Shown piece after piece: positions 45,203 through 54,082 of a DNA stretch of 64,000 nt. Numbering within the stretch: position 1 is the stretch's first letter; every line of letters starts with the position of its first letter. The notes below the pieces were generated by a model. It did not search any database. It saw only the letters and a program-made list of their open reading frames with translations, and was not told the origin of the DNA. The DNA is taken from contig CAIWFH010000205.1 in assembly GCA_903911925.1 (NCBI GenBank), forward strand, positions 18,267 to 82,266. Reading direction: 5' to 3'. A program made the position numbers and the translations under genes. The stretch comes from an uncultured Acidobacteriaceae bacterium. Lineage in GTDB: Bacteria > Acidobacteriota > Terriglobia > Terriglobales > Acidobacteriaceae.

Positions 45203-48145
45203 ATGATGAAGTCGTTTTTGAATGCCAAGGTACGTCTCGCGTTCGGAATAGCCATGCTGACCCTGTTGCTGATGGGGGCGTTCTCCTACCACTGGATGAT
45301 TGTTTCCGACGAGAGCGACCGCTGGGTTCGGCACACGCACACGGTGATTGAGAGTATCCAGGACCTAAGCCTGGCCATGGAAAGCATCGAGTCCAGCAGC
45401 CGCGAATTCGCGTTGACGGGCAAGGAATCGGACCTGGATACCTACCGGGTAAGCGTGAACAGGGTGGCAGAAGACCAGGCCAACATTCGCGCGCTCACGG
45501 TGGATAACTCCGTCCAGCAGGTTCATTTTCCCAACCTTGAAGTATTGGCCGCCGAGAGGATAGCGCACGCGGACTCCATCATCAGCCTGCGCCGCAATGA
45601 GGGGCTGGCGGCGGTGGTGGCCGCAATCGCCAACGGACCGGATGAAAAGAACGGCGAATTTCGGGCGCTGGTTGGCAAGCTGCAGGACGAAGAGCTCAGG
45701 CTGCTGACGCTGCGCAACGCCGAAACCGAGCGGGACCTTAGCCAGACCAAGACGATTCTGTTCCTCGGCACGCTGCTGGGGATTCTGATCGCAGGATTCG
45801 CGGCGTGGGCCGCGGTCCGCGACAGCGCAAGCCGTTCAAAGGCAGAAGAGTCGCTGCAGCAGAGCGAAGAAAGGTACCGGACACTGCTGGACGGGGTGCA
45901 GGATTACGCCATTTTCATGCTCGACCCGCGGGGCAAGGTGCTGAGTTGGAGTTCCGGCGCGGAACACATCAAAGGTTACGCCGCCGAGGAGATTATCGGG
46001 CAGAATTTCGCGCGGTTTTTCGTTCGCGAAGATATCAAGCGCGGCAGGCCTGAAGAGGTTTTGCGGTTGGCGGCAACCGGCGGCCGGCACGAGGAATACG
46101 GCATGCGGGTGCGCAAGAACGGCTCTGAATTCCTCGCCAGCGCGACTTATATTGCGCTACGGGATGCAGCCGGCAATCTGCGCGGGTTCTCGGAGATCTG
46201 CCGCGACCTCAGCGAGCACAAGGAGTCGGAGGCCCGGTATCGGGGGCTTCTTGAGGCGGCTCCGGACGGCATGGTGGTGGTGAACCAGGATGGAGAGATT
46301 GTTCTGCTGAATGCGCAGGCGGAGAAGCAATTCGGCTACCGCCGCGATGAACTGCTGGGCCAGAAAGTCACCAACATCATTCCCAAGGGATTTGCCGAGC
46401 GGCTGATCGCCGACGGCACCCGCACCGCGGCCGAGGCGCTGGCGCAGCAGATCGGCACCGGGATCGAACTGTACGGGCTCCGCAAGAACGGGAGCGAGTT
46501 CCCCATCGAGATCATGCTCAGCCCGCTGGAAAGCCCCGAGGGCATCCTGGTGACGGCGGCCATCAGGAACATCTCTGTACGCAAAAATGCTGAAGAACAC
46601 CTGGCGCAAATGGAAGGCAGATATCGCGGACTGATGGAAGCGGCTCCGGATGGAATGGTGGTGGTGAACCAGGCCGGAGATATCGTCATATTGAACGCCC
46701 GAGCGGAGAGCCAGTTTGGCTATCGCCACGACGAGCTTCTGGGCCGAAAGGTGAAAAGCATAATTCCGGAGGGCTTTGCAGAGCGACTGGTGGCCGATGC
46801 GCTGCGCACCACCGCGGAGGCGCTGTCGCAGCAGATTGGTACCGGGATTGAGCTGCACGGGCGGCGCAAGGATGGAACCGTGTTTCCCATCGAGATCATG
46901 CTGAGCCCACTGGAAAGCGATGAAGGCATCCTGGTTACGGCGGCCATCCGCGACATCAGCGAGAGAAAGCAACTGGCGCGGCAACTGCACCAGAGCCAGA
47001 AGATGGAGGCGGTGGGCCAGTTGACCGGCGGCATTGCACACGACTTCAACAATCTTCTCGGCGTCATCATCGGCAACCTCGACCTGCTCGACCGGCTTGT
47101 TGCAGGCAACGAGGCCGCCGTGAAGCGGGTGCAGACCGCGCAGAAGGCGGCCACGCGTGGCGCGGATATCACGCGACGCTTGCTGGTGCTCTCAAGCAAC
47201 GAAGAGCTGAAGCCTTCGGTGGTCAAATTGGGCGATTCAATTCAGAACACCATCGAGCTGGCCGCGCGGGCGCTCGGCGCGGAGATCAAGATCACTACCC
47301 ATGTGGATGATTCCGTTCCACCGCTGTTTGTGGACCCCGCTGGACTGGAAAGCGCTCTGTTGAACCTGGTGGTGAACGCGCGGGACGCAATGCCCAAGGG
47401 CGGCTCCATCATCATCGGCTCGCAAGTACAGGATCTGGACGAAAGCCATCCCTCAGTGCATACAGGCAACCTGAAGGCCGGGCGCTATGTTTGCGTTTCG
47501 GTAACGGATACAGGCCAAGGCATGTCAAAAGAGACCCTGGAGCGCGCCTTTGAGCCTTTCTTTACCACCAAGCCGCGCAACAAGGGAACCGGGCTGGGCC
47601 TGGCCATGGTTTACGACTTCGTAAAGAAGTCCGGCGGCACAGTGCACGTTTACAGCGAACTCGCCCATGGAACCACGGTGTCGTTCTATCTGCCACAGGT
47701 TGCGGATCTGCTGCACCCTGTTGCTGCCGATGCTCCAAAGACGATGCCGGCCAAGACAGGCGGCACAGTCCTGGTAGTGGACGACGAGGTGGACATGCTT
47801 GAAGTGGCCCTGGTGTATCTCGCCGAGATGGGCTATGATGCTTTTGAAGCAGTGGACGGGGCCAGCGCTCTGGAGGTGCTTGCGCGGAGGCCCGAGATTG
47901 ACTTGCTGGTGACCGATATCGTGATGCCGGGTGGAATGAACGGAGTGGAACTGGTGCAGAAAGCCCTGGTCCTGCGGCCCGACCTGAAGATCATCTACTC
48001 CTCCGGATTTCCCGCCGAGGCGCTGGCTGAGAAAAGCATGCCGCTGGTTGACGGCCCGCTTCTGCGCAAACCCTACCAACGAGCGGAGTTCGCAGCGATG
48101 GTTCACCGCGCGATGGAGAACGACTATGCCATCCCGGAGAAATGA
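45203..48145 (+). CDS. CHASE3/PAS hybrid sensor histidine kinase
   Basis: A 980-residue membrane kinase. Order: helix (about 12-32), extracytoplasmic CHASE3-like sensor (35-180), helix (184-206), three PAS domains (about 220-340, 345-465, 470-590), HisKA with GGIAHDFNNLLGVI (His613), HATPase with NLVVNARDAM, VTDTGQGMS and GTGLGLAMVYDF, and a C-terminal receiver with phospho-acceptor Asp905 (LLVTDIVMPGGMNG). The second and third PAS domains are near copies of each other. It is followed 60 bases later by a receiver-EAL protein, its likely partner. The signal sensed is unknown. Confidence 0.94.
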   Translation: MMKSFLNAKVRLAFGIAMLTLLLMGAFSYHWMIVSDESDRWVRHTHTVIESIQDLSLAMESIESSSREFALTGKESDLDTYRVSVNRVAEDQANIRALTVDNSVQQVHFPNLEVLAAERIAHADSIISLRRNEGLAAVVAAIANGPDEKNGEFRALVGKLQDEELRLLTLRNAETERDLSQTKTILFLGTLLGILIAGFAAWAAVRDSASRSKAEESLQQSEERYRTLLDGVQDYAIFMLDPRGKVLSWSSGAEHIKGYAAEEIIGQNFARFFVREDIKRGRPEEVLRLAATGGRHEEYGMRVRKNGSEFLASATYIALRDAAGNLRGFSEICRDLSEHKESEARYRGLLEAAPDGMVVVNQDGEIVLLNAQAEKQFGYRRDELLGQKVTNIIPKGFAERLIADGTRTAAEALAQQIGTGIELYGLRKNGSEFPIEIMLSPLESPEGILVTAAIRNISVRKNAEEHLAQMEGRYRGLMEAAPDGMVVVNQAGDIVILNARAESQFGYRHDELLGRKVKSIIPEGFAERLVADALRTTAEALSQQIGTGIELHGRRKDGTVFPIEIMLSPLESDEGILVTAAIRDISERKQLARQLHQSQKMEAVGQLTGGIAHDFNNLLGVIIGNLDLLDRLVAGNEAAVKRVQTAQKAATRGADITRRLLVLSSNEELKPSVVKLGDSIQNTIELAARALGAEIKITTHVDDSVPPLFVDPAGLESALLNLVVNARDAMPKGGSIIIGSQVQDLDESHPSVHTGNLKAGRYVCVSVTDTGQGMSKETLERAFEPFFTTKPRNKGTGLGLAMVYDFVKKSGGTVHVYSELAHGTTVSFYLPQVADLLHPVAADAPKTMPAKTGGTVLVVDDEVDMLEVALVYLAEMGYDAFEAVDGASALEVLARRPEIDLLVTDIVMPGGMNGVELVQKALVLRPDLKIIYSSGFPAEALAEKSMPLVDGPLLRKPYQRAEFAAMVHRAMENDYAIPEK

Positions 48146-48205
48146 GGGGCTCCCCGATCAATCTGAACACATGCCTCGCACCGGCACACAGCACGCGGAG
48201 GAACG

Positions 48206-49408
48206 ATGAAAGCAATCCAGAAGATACTGGTAATCGACGATGAATCGGACGTAGGCGAGTTTGTGTCTGCCGCGGCCGATGCCATGGGATTCAAATGCAC
48301 CGCCACCACGGACGCAAAGACATTTCTTGAAGCGCTGACCCCGGACACTACTCTTATTCTGCTCGATCTCCTTATGCCCGATATGGATGGCATTGAGTTG
48401 TTGAGGCTGTTGGGCGAGCGCAAGTGCAAAGCCGGTATTGTGCTGGTGAGCGGCGTGGGCAAGCGGGTGATGGAGACAGCCGGCCAGTTGGCGCAGGTGC
48501 TTGGTCTTAACATCCTCGGCCATCTTCAAAAGCCATTCAGGCTGGCGGAGCTTGAGGAAGTGCTCAAACAACACGCGGCGCCAGAAGCTTTGCAGCCTGC
48601 AAAGCAGGGGCCGCAGATCGTGATTCCGAAGGAAGAACTGCAGCAAGCCATCGAGCGTGGCGAATTTGTGCTCCACTACCAGCCGCAGATTGAAATTGCC
48701 ACGGGCCGCGTGATCGGCGTTGAGGCTCTGGTCCGATGGCAGCATCCCGAGCGGGGACTGATCTTCCCGGACAACTTCATCGGACGGATGGAGGAACTGA
48801 ATCTCATCGATGAGCTCGGATGGATTGTTGTGAACCGCGGCATGAGCGAAGTGGGCCAGTTTACGAACGGCGATGGAAAGGCCGTCATGCTGTCAGTGAA
48901 CGCTTCGGTCTATTCGCTGCACGACCTGAAGTTCCCTGACACGCTTGTTTCTCTGGCGGAAGGGCACGGCGTATCGCCTGCAGATATCACCATCGAGATC
49001 ACCGAGAGCGGACTGATCAAGGAGTTATCCAGAACGCTGGATATCCTCACTCGACTGCGTATGAAAAGGGTGAAACTTTCGATCGACGATTTTGGCACCG
49101 GCTATGCGATGATGCAGCAACTCAGAAACATTCCCGCGACCGAATTGAAGATCGACAAGTCTTTCGTTCAGGAAATGGGCAATAGCCAGAGATACCGCAT
49201 CATGGCCCAGAAGACGATTGAAATGGGACACGAACTCGGCATGCACGTAATCGCCGAGGGCGTGGAGACAAAAGAGCAGCTGGGCCTGTTGCGCGAGGAC
49301 GGTTGCGACAGCGTGCAAGGGTACTATTTCAGCCGCCCGCTGGCTCCGAAGGCGCTGGTGAGTTGGCTTGAAACCTACCGCTCCAAACTTGCGGTTTGCG
49401 CCGGATGA
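48206..49408 (+). CDS. Receiver-EAL cyclic-di-GMP phosphodiesterase
   Basis: A 400-residue response regulator. The N-terminal receiver has Asp54 (LLDLLMPDMDG). The C-terminal EAL domain breaks down cyclic-di-GMP and keeps its catalytic set: EAL at 173-175 (GVEALVRWQHP), Asn in SVNAS, Glu in ITES, DDFGTGY, KIDKSFV, AEGVE and SVQGYYF. The metal-binding residues appear intact, so it should be active. It follows the hybrid kinase by 60 bases and most likely takes phosphate from it, linking the signal to cyclic-di-GMP level. Confidence 0.94.
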   Translation: MKAIQKILVIDDESDVGEFVSAAADAMGFKCTATTDAKTFLEALTPDTTLILLDLLMPDMDGIELLRLLGERKCKAGIVLVSGVGKRVMETAGQLAQVLGLNILGHLQKPFRLAELEEVLKQHAAPEALQPAKQGPQIVIPKEELQQAIERGEFVLHYQPQIEIATGRVIGVEALVRWQHPERGLIFPDNFIGRMEELNLIDELGWIVVNRGMSEVGQFTNGDGKAVMLSVNASVYSLHDLKFPDTLVSLAEGHGVSPADITIEITESGLIKELSRTLDILTRLRMKRVKLSIDDFGTGYAMMQQLRNIPATELKIDKSFVQEMGNSQRYRIMAQKTIEMGHELGMHVIAEGVETKEQLGLLREDGCDSVQGYYFSRPLAPKALVSWLETYRSKLAVCAG

Positions 49409-49463
49409 CGCAAAGCAGACTATCGCGCCCTGCTTTGGCTGAAGCTCGAAAGCAGTTACACTT

Positions 49464-51038
49464 GTGACTGTGAAGACCTCTGCCCACCCAGTCCAGCCCA
49501 GCCGCAAAGAGTTCGTTGCACTCGCCAAAGAGCACACCCTTGTCCCTGTCTGCCGGGTTCTGACGGCCGACCTTGAAACGCCCGTGTCGGCATTTCTGCG
49601 CGCGGCTTGGCCTGAGCGGGAGTGCTTTCTACTGGAGTCAGTTGAGAACGGCGAGCAGGTGGGCCGGTACACGTTTATGGGCCTGGCGCCTTTCAAGCGG
49701 ATCGTCGCGCGCGGCAACGAGATCACCATCACCGAAGGCAAGAAAGTTGTCGATATCGAGGGCGATGTCTTCCAGGTGCTGCGGCGTGCGCTCTCAGGCC
49801 ACAGGCCGGCGCGGCTGCCGGGGCTTCCCCCGTTTACAGCCGGCGCGGTTGGGTTCTTCTCCTACGATGCGGTTCGACAGATTGAACGGCTGCCCTCGCT
49901 GGCCAAAGACGAATTAGGTGTTCCAGACGCCTGCCTGCTGTTTTTTGACGAGGTGCTGGCCTTCGACCATGTACGCAAGGAGAACTGGCTGGTGGTCACG
50001 GCCGACGTGATGCGCGGCGATGCAGGCGAAATCTATGACAAGGCCGTTCAACGGCTGGACAAGCTGGAAAGACGGCTGTCGCAGCCGTTGCCAAAACAGT
50101 TGGTACGGAAAACGCGGAGCCGTGGCAGAAAGGCAAAGCTCAAAGTAAAGTTCCGTACGGCGAAGAAGGACTTTTTGACAGCCGTGGAGCGCACCAAGGA
50201 ATACATTGCGGCGGGCGACATTTTTCAGGCTGTGCTTTCGCAGCGGTTTGACGTGGTGCCGGCAGCGGACAGCTTCCAGGTCTACCGGGCGTTGCGCGCG
50301 GTGAACCCCAGCCCTTACATGTTCTTTTTGCGCTTTGCGCCGGACGGGCCGCTGGGGGGGGCGCCTGCCAAGACGAAGAGTTCCTCCAAAAGATCAAAGG
50401 GGGCGGAGACCCTCGAGCTGGCGGGATCTTCGCCGGAACTGCTGGTGCGTGTGAACAAGGGCAAGGTAGAGTACCGGCCCATCGCCGGAACGCGACCGCG
50501 CGGGGCAAACGTGGCGGAGGACCAGGCGCTGGCAGACGAGATGCTTAGCGACGAGAAAGAGCGCGCAGAGCACGTGATGCTGGTGGACCTGGGGCGCAAC
50601 GACGTGGGACGGGTAAGCGAATTCGGCAGCGTGAAGGTGGACCGGCTGATGTACGTGGAGCGCTACTCGCACGTAATGCATATTGTGAGTACCATCGAGG
50701 GCCAGCTCAAGAGCGGACTTACCGCGGTGGATGCGCTGCGGGCCTGCTTCCCTGCCGGCACTCTGAGCGGCGCGCCCAAAGTGCGGGCCATGGAGATTAT
50801 CGAGGAACTGGAACCGGCGCGGCGCGGCACATATGGCGGAGCAGTGATGTATGCCGACTTCTCGGGCAATCTCGACTCGTGCATTTCCATCCGCTCCATG
50901 CTGGCCACTGGCGGCAAAGGCTACGTGCAGGCCGGAGCAGGCATCGTTGCCGATTCAGTGCCGGAACTGGAACACCAGGAGTCGCTTAATAAAGCGCAGG
51001 CGGTGATCCGGGCGATTGAGCGGGCAAGGGAAATGTAG
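49464..51038 (+). CDS. trpE: Anthranilate synthase component I
   Basis: First enzyme of tryptophan synthesis, making anthranilate from chorismate with ammonia from TrpG. The N-terminal LLES (residues 56-59) is the tryptophan feedback site. The C-terminal signature includes IVSTIEGQLKSGLTAVDALR, FPAGTLSGAPKVRAMEIIEE and RRGTYGGAVMY. A Lys/Ser-rich insert of about 25 residues (APAKTKSSSKRSKG) precedes the SSPELLVRV strand, where most TrpE have a short turn, and a run of eight G occurs there (50354-50361). Start is GTG at 49464; a second GTG two codons later is possible. No trp genes flank it on the same strand. Confidence 0.93.
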   Translation: MTVKTSAHPVQPSRKEFVALAKEHTLVPVCRVLTADLETPVSAFLRAAWPERECFLLESVENGEQVGRYTFMGLAPFKRIVARGNEITITEGKKVVDIEGDVFQVLRRALSGHRPARLPGLPPFTAGAVGFFSYDAVRQIERLPSLAKDELGVPDACLLFFDEVLAFDHVRKENWLVVTADVMRGDAGEIYDKAVQRLDKLERRLSQPLPKQLVRKTRSRGRKAKLKVKFRTAKKDFLTAVERTKEYIAAGDIFQAVLSQRFDVVPAADSFQVYRALRAVNPSPYMFFLRFAPDGPLGGAPAKTKSSSKRSKGAETLELAGSSPELLVRVNKGKVEYRPIAGTRPRGANVAEDQALADEMLSDEKERAEHVMLVDLGRNDVGRVSEFGSVKVDRLMYVERYSHVMHIVSTIEGQLKSGLTAVDALRACFPAGTLSGAPKVRAMEIIEELEPARRGTYGGAVMYADFSGNLDSCISIRSMLATGGKGYVQAGAGIVADSVPELEHQESLNKAQAVIRAIERAREM

Positions 51039-51123
51039 GGGAACAGTTCGTAGTTCTTCGTTCATAGCTCTTGGTTCGTCCTGCTGCCTCTGAACCGTGG
51101 TCGAAGTTATCGCGGGCAGGCCT

Positions 51124-52152
51124 TTACTCGGCGCCAAAAAGTTTGCGGAAGAAGAGGCCCAGCTTGCTGGGCTTCTTTTTGGCGGCTGGCTTGGCTTCAG
51201 GTGCTGCTGCTGCTGGGGCGGGTGCTGGAGTTGCTTCCGCAACGGGGGCCGGAGCATGGTCCTCGCTCTTGTACACAAACGGCGCCACCTGCGTTGGGAC
51301 GGCGTCCTGGACGGGAGCGCTGGCTGGCGCGGGTTTGGGCGTGGGCGCAAGGCCTTCGCTCTGGGCCAGCGGGAACTCATTGCCATTGGCCGCCGCGGGC
51401 GGGCATCCGCAGGGCTCCTTTTCGTGATCCACCACTTCATGCAGGCTGCCACGCTCAAACATCACGCGCTGGCCGGGCTGTACGCGGTAATCGCCGGAAT
51501 CGAAGACGCTGGTGACCAAAACGTATGGAGCGTCGACGCCCGCGTTATCAACGCAGGTGTCGCCGTGCTGGCCGAGGCGGACCTTTACATTGGCAGAGCC
51601 GGGACCGCCGACGAGGATGCGGAAATCCGGAGTCATGAGAATGTCGGAGTTGCGGCCGGTGGCGAAGCTGAGTTCGACGGCTCCGTGATCCAGGGCCATC
51701 ATCAGGCCCGGAGTTTCGCCGGCGGGGACGCTGGAGTCGGCGGCCAGTTTGACCGTCGTAGAGGCGCAGACGCGAAGGACGCCGCGGCGAGGCAGCGTGA
51801 CGGCTGTAGTCTGGGACCCGGAAGTGATGGTGCCGCTGGCGACGATGACGGCCTTGCCCTGCGAGACCTCGAGCCCGCCGGTGACCGTGGCTGCCTGGTC
51901 GGGATGGGCGATGTCGAGAGGGACGATGGCGATGGGACCGGACATTACGGCGGGGGCCGGGGAGGGTGCGGGCTCTTGCGCTTGCAGGACAGGAGCGGCA
52001 AGCAGGGCCGTGGCGAGGAATAGAGGGCATGCGAAAAGCCGAAATGGAGTGAAGACGGGTGAGTTTGCCTCTGTGGTTTCCCAGGTCTCAAAAGAGAGAC
52101 CTGGGGCACCCGGCTTTTGAGCAATTGTCGAGATTGGCTGGGGGTCTTGCAT
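51124..52152 (-). CDS. Exported Ala/Pro-rich hypothetical protein with repeat-derived leader
   Basis: A 342-residue protein with a hydrophobic export signal at about residues 37-58 (LFACPLFLATALLAAPVL), a central beta-rich region (VTLPRRGVLRVCASTTVKLA, ILMTPDFRILVGGPGSANVKV) reminiscent of FecR-like domains, a Cys-rich EPCGCPP and a long Pro/Ala-rich C-terminus ending KLGLFFRKLFGAE. The first 36 residues precede the signal and include a stretch encoded by a dispersed repeat (52075-52114), which is unusual. The ATG is five bases after the trpG stop, so translation may be coupled. Function unknown. Confidence 0.68.
   Translation of the reverse strand: MQDPQPISTIAQKPGAPGLSFETWETTEANSPVFTPFRLFACPLFLATALLAAPVLQAQEPAPSPAPAVMSGPIAIVPLDIAHPDQAATVTGGLEVSQGKAVIVASGTITSGSQTTAVTLPRRGVLRVCASTTVKLAADSSVPAGETPGLMMALDHGAVELSFATGRNSDILMTPDFRILVGGPGSANVKVRLGQHGDTCVDNAGVDAPYVLVTSVFDSGDYRVQPGQRVMFERGSLHEVVDHEKEPCGCPPAAANGNEFPLAQSEGLAPTPKPAPASAPVQDAVPTQVAPFVYKSEDHAPAPVAEATPAPAPAAAAPEAKPAAKKKPSKLGLFFRKLFGAE
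52075..52114. repeat. GGGTGCCCC family repeat, copy 5 (inside a CDS)
   Basis: On the minus strand it reads CCGGGTGCCCC, then the stem AGGTCTC/GAGACCT around a short loop, then GGGAAACCAC. It codes residues about 13-26 of the exported protein in frame. Confidence 0.75.
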
Positions 52153-52157
52153 AGCGG

Positions 52158-52733
52158 CTACATTCCCAGGAAGTTACGGATCATCTGGTGGCCACCCTCG
52201 GTGAGCACGCTCTCGGGATGGAACTGTACTCCCTCAATCGGCAGGGTGCGATGGCGCAGGCCCATGATGACCGAGCCGCCGCAGTTCTCCGGGGTGCGGG
52301 CAGTAACCATAAGTTCAGCGGGCAGCGAGTCTTCGGCGACGATCAGCGAGTGATAGCGGGTACAGGTGAGTGGCGTGTCAAGTCCGGCGAAGACTCCCTT
52401 GCCATCGTGCTCCACCAGGCTGGTCTTGCCGTGCATCAGGTGATGTGCGCGGACCACCTGGCCGCCAAATGCTTCGCCGATGGCCTGATGGCCCAGGCAG
52501 ACGCCTAGAATCGGAGTTTTGCCAGCCATGTGGCGGATGAGCGGAACCAGAATGCCGGCTTCACCGGGAGTGCAGGGGCCGGGCGAGAGCAAAATGCGTT
52601 CGGGATGCAGCGCCTCGACCTCTTCCACAGTCAGTTCATCGTTGCGGCGCACCTCAACCTCTGCGCCAAGCTCGCCCAGGTACTGGACAAGGTTGTAAGT
52701 GAACGAATCGTAGTTGTCGAGGACAAAGACCAT
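52158..52733 (-). CDS. trpG: Anthranilate synthase component II (glutamine amidotransferase)
   Basis: Class I glutamine amidotransferase of 191 residues that supplies ammonia to TrpE; the same protein type also serves PabB. The catalytic Cys79 is in GVCLGHQAIGEA, and the His-Glu pair is in GVQFHPESVLTEGG. The start MVFVLDNYDSFTYNL is diagnostic. An upstream in-frame start at 52820 would add 29 residues without homology. It is convergent with trpE, with one exported protein gene between them. Confidence 0.93.
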   Translation of the reverse strand: MVFVLDNYDSFTYNLVQYLGELGAEVEVRRNDELTVEEVEALHPERILLSPGPCTPGEAGILVPLIRHMAGKTPILGVCLGHQAIGEAFGGQVVRAHHLMHGKTSLVEHDGKGVFAGLDTPLTCTRYHSLIVAEDSLPAELMVTARTPENCGGSVIMGLRHRTLPIEGVQFHPESVLTEGGHQMIRNFLGM

Positions 52734-52886
52734 GGTTGAGTCCAGTGTAGCGCGCCACCTGCGGTGGGGCCAGACGCTCGCTGTTCGCTTGCACGGGCTT
52801 GGTGGTGTCTCAATCCTCATGGGATCCGACCGTGGGAGTCAGGCCGCCTGTTGCGCGGCGGAGGCACATCTGCAAAACTTCTAACG

Positions 52887-53168
52887 ATGGTTCTTCATTT
52901 TCTGATACAGGGGCGGGTGCAAGGTGTGGGCTTTCGCTGGTTCGTTCAGCGCGAGGCCGGCGAACTAGGTCTGCGTGGATGGGTGCGCAACACCGAGGAC
53001 GGCGAGGTGGAGGTTGTGGCCTCCGGTTCGGAAGCCGACCTGGCTGAATTGCGCGCCAGCCTGCGGCAGGGCCCGCGCGGCGCCCGCGTAGACCGGTTGA
53101 TCGAACACTACCTTGAAGACCGCGAGGCTGAAGAACTAAGCTCGTTCCGGATTGACGGGGCGTGGTGA
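52887..53168 (+). CDS. acyP: Acylphosphatase
   Basis: A 93-residue enzyme hydrolysing acyl phosphates. The catalytic Arg17 (GRVQGVGFRWFVQ) and Asn35 (GWVRNTEDG) are present, and the length is typical. The ATG at 52887 is the family start. It is divergent from trpG, with 153 bases between the starts, and followed by a tandem repeat and apt. Confidence 0.95.
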   Translation: MVLHFLIQGRVQGVGFRWFVQREAGELGLRGWVRNTEDGEVEVVASGSEADLAELRASLRQGPRGARVDRLIEHYLEDREAEELSSFRIDGAW

Positions 53169-53175
53169 AAAAGCA

Positions 53176-53206
53176 GTGGTTAGTGATTAGTGGTCAGTGA
53201 CTAGAG
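53176..53206. repeat. GTGGTTAGTGATTAGTGG-type tandem repeat
   Basis: Same family as 8072-8099 on the opposite strand. It begins seven bases after the acylphosphatase stop, repeating the pattern of a position right behind a gene. Confidence 0.7.
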
Positions 53207-53340
53207 ATCAACGCGTCGGATGCATTCAAAAATCCCTCGATGCTGGCCGGTATAATTCTCAAGGAAGCCGAACCGTATCCCCGCCTGTTCCCTTCCCGCG
53301 TAAAAATGTAAGTCTGATCGACCAGGAAGGGACTCTAGCC

Positions 53341-53889
53341 ATGCCCGAAGCAATGAAGCCGATCGATGTGGAAGCCCTGAAGGCGCTGGTGCGCACGGTG
53401 CCTGATTTTCCAAAACCGGGAATTCTGTTTTACGACATCACTACACTGCTCAAAGACAAGACCGGCTTTGCCAAGCTGATTGACGCGCTGGCAGCGCACT
53501 ACATCGAGCGCAAGATCGACCTGGTGCTGGGCATTGAGGCCCGGGGATTCATCTTTGGACCGGCGCTGGCTTACAGGCTGAATGCCGGCTTTGTGCCGGT
53601 ACGCAAGCCGCGCAAGCTGCCCGCTCCCGTCGCTCGCGTCACCTACGACCTGGAGTACGGCTCCGATACGCTTGAGATTCACATGGACGCCATTCAGCCT
53701 GGACAGCGCATCGTGCTGGTGGACGACCTGTTGGCTACCGGCGGCACCATGGAGGCCACCATCAAGCTGGTGAAGCAACTGGGCGGCGAAATCGCTGGGC
53801 TCGCTTTCGCCGTGGAACTGGACTTCCTGCATGGCCGCGACCGGTTCAAGGAGTACGACGTCTTCAGCCTGCTGCATTACGACGAGTAG
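53341..53889 (+). CDS. apt: Adenine phosphoribosyltransferase
   Basis: A 182-residue purine salvage enzyme making AMP from adenine and PRPP. The PRPP-binding loop is VLVDDLLATGGTMEAT, with the family blocks FPKPGILFYDITTLLKD, LGIEARGFIFGPALAYRL and FVPVRKPRKLPAP. The ATG at 53341 has AGGAAGGGA upstream; the frame upstream of it has no family match. Confidence 0.96.
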   Translation: MPEAMKPIDVEALKALVRTVPDFPKPGILFYDITTLLKDKTGFAKLIDALAAHYIERKIDLVLGIEARGFIFGPALAYRLNAGFVPVRKPRKLPAPVARVTYDLEYGSDTLEIHMDAIQPGQRIVLVDDLLATGGTMEATIKLVKQLGGEIAGLAFAVELDFLHGRDRFKEYDVFSLLHYDE

Positions 53890-53937
53890 CACTTGAGCCT
53901 CGCGTCGTTGAGTCGTCTTGGAAAATCAGCTTCGCGG

Positions 53938-53965
53938 AGCGCGGACGTGGACGTCCGCGCTACAG
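53938..53965. repeat. Dispersed palindromic repeat, copy 2 (CTGTAGCGCGGACGTCC type)
   Basis: Reverse complement of the unit at 5020-5047 with one difference, in the gap between apt and the response regulator gene. Flank similarity extends on both sides. Confidence 0.85.
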
Positions 53966-54082
53966 ATGGGCCGGGAGGCCAGCGCTACCCTTCAGGTCTC
54001 GCGCTACATTTCGGATAGAGGCGCTGCTTTTCAGATTTCAGACGCGGCAGATGATCTGATTCGCCCGCCTGTTGAGAAATCC

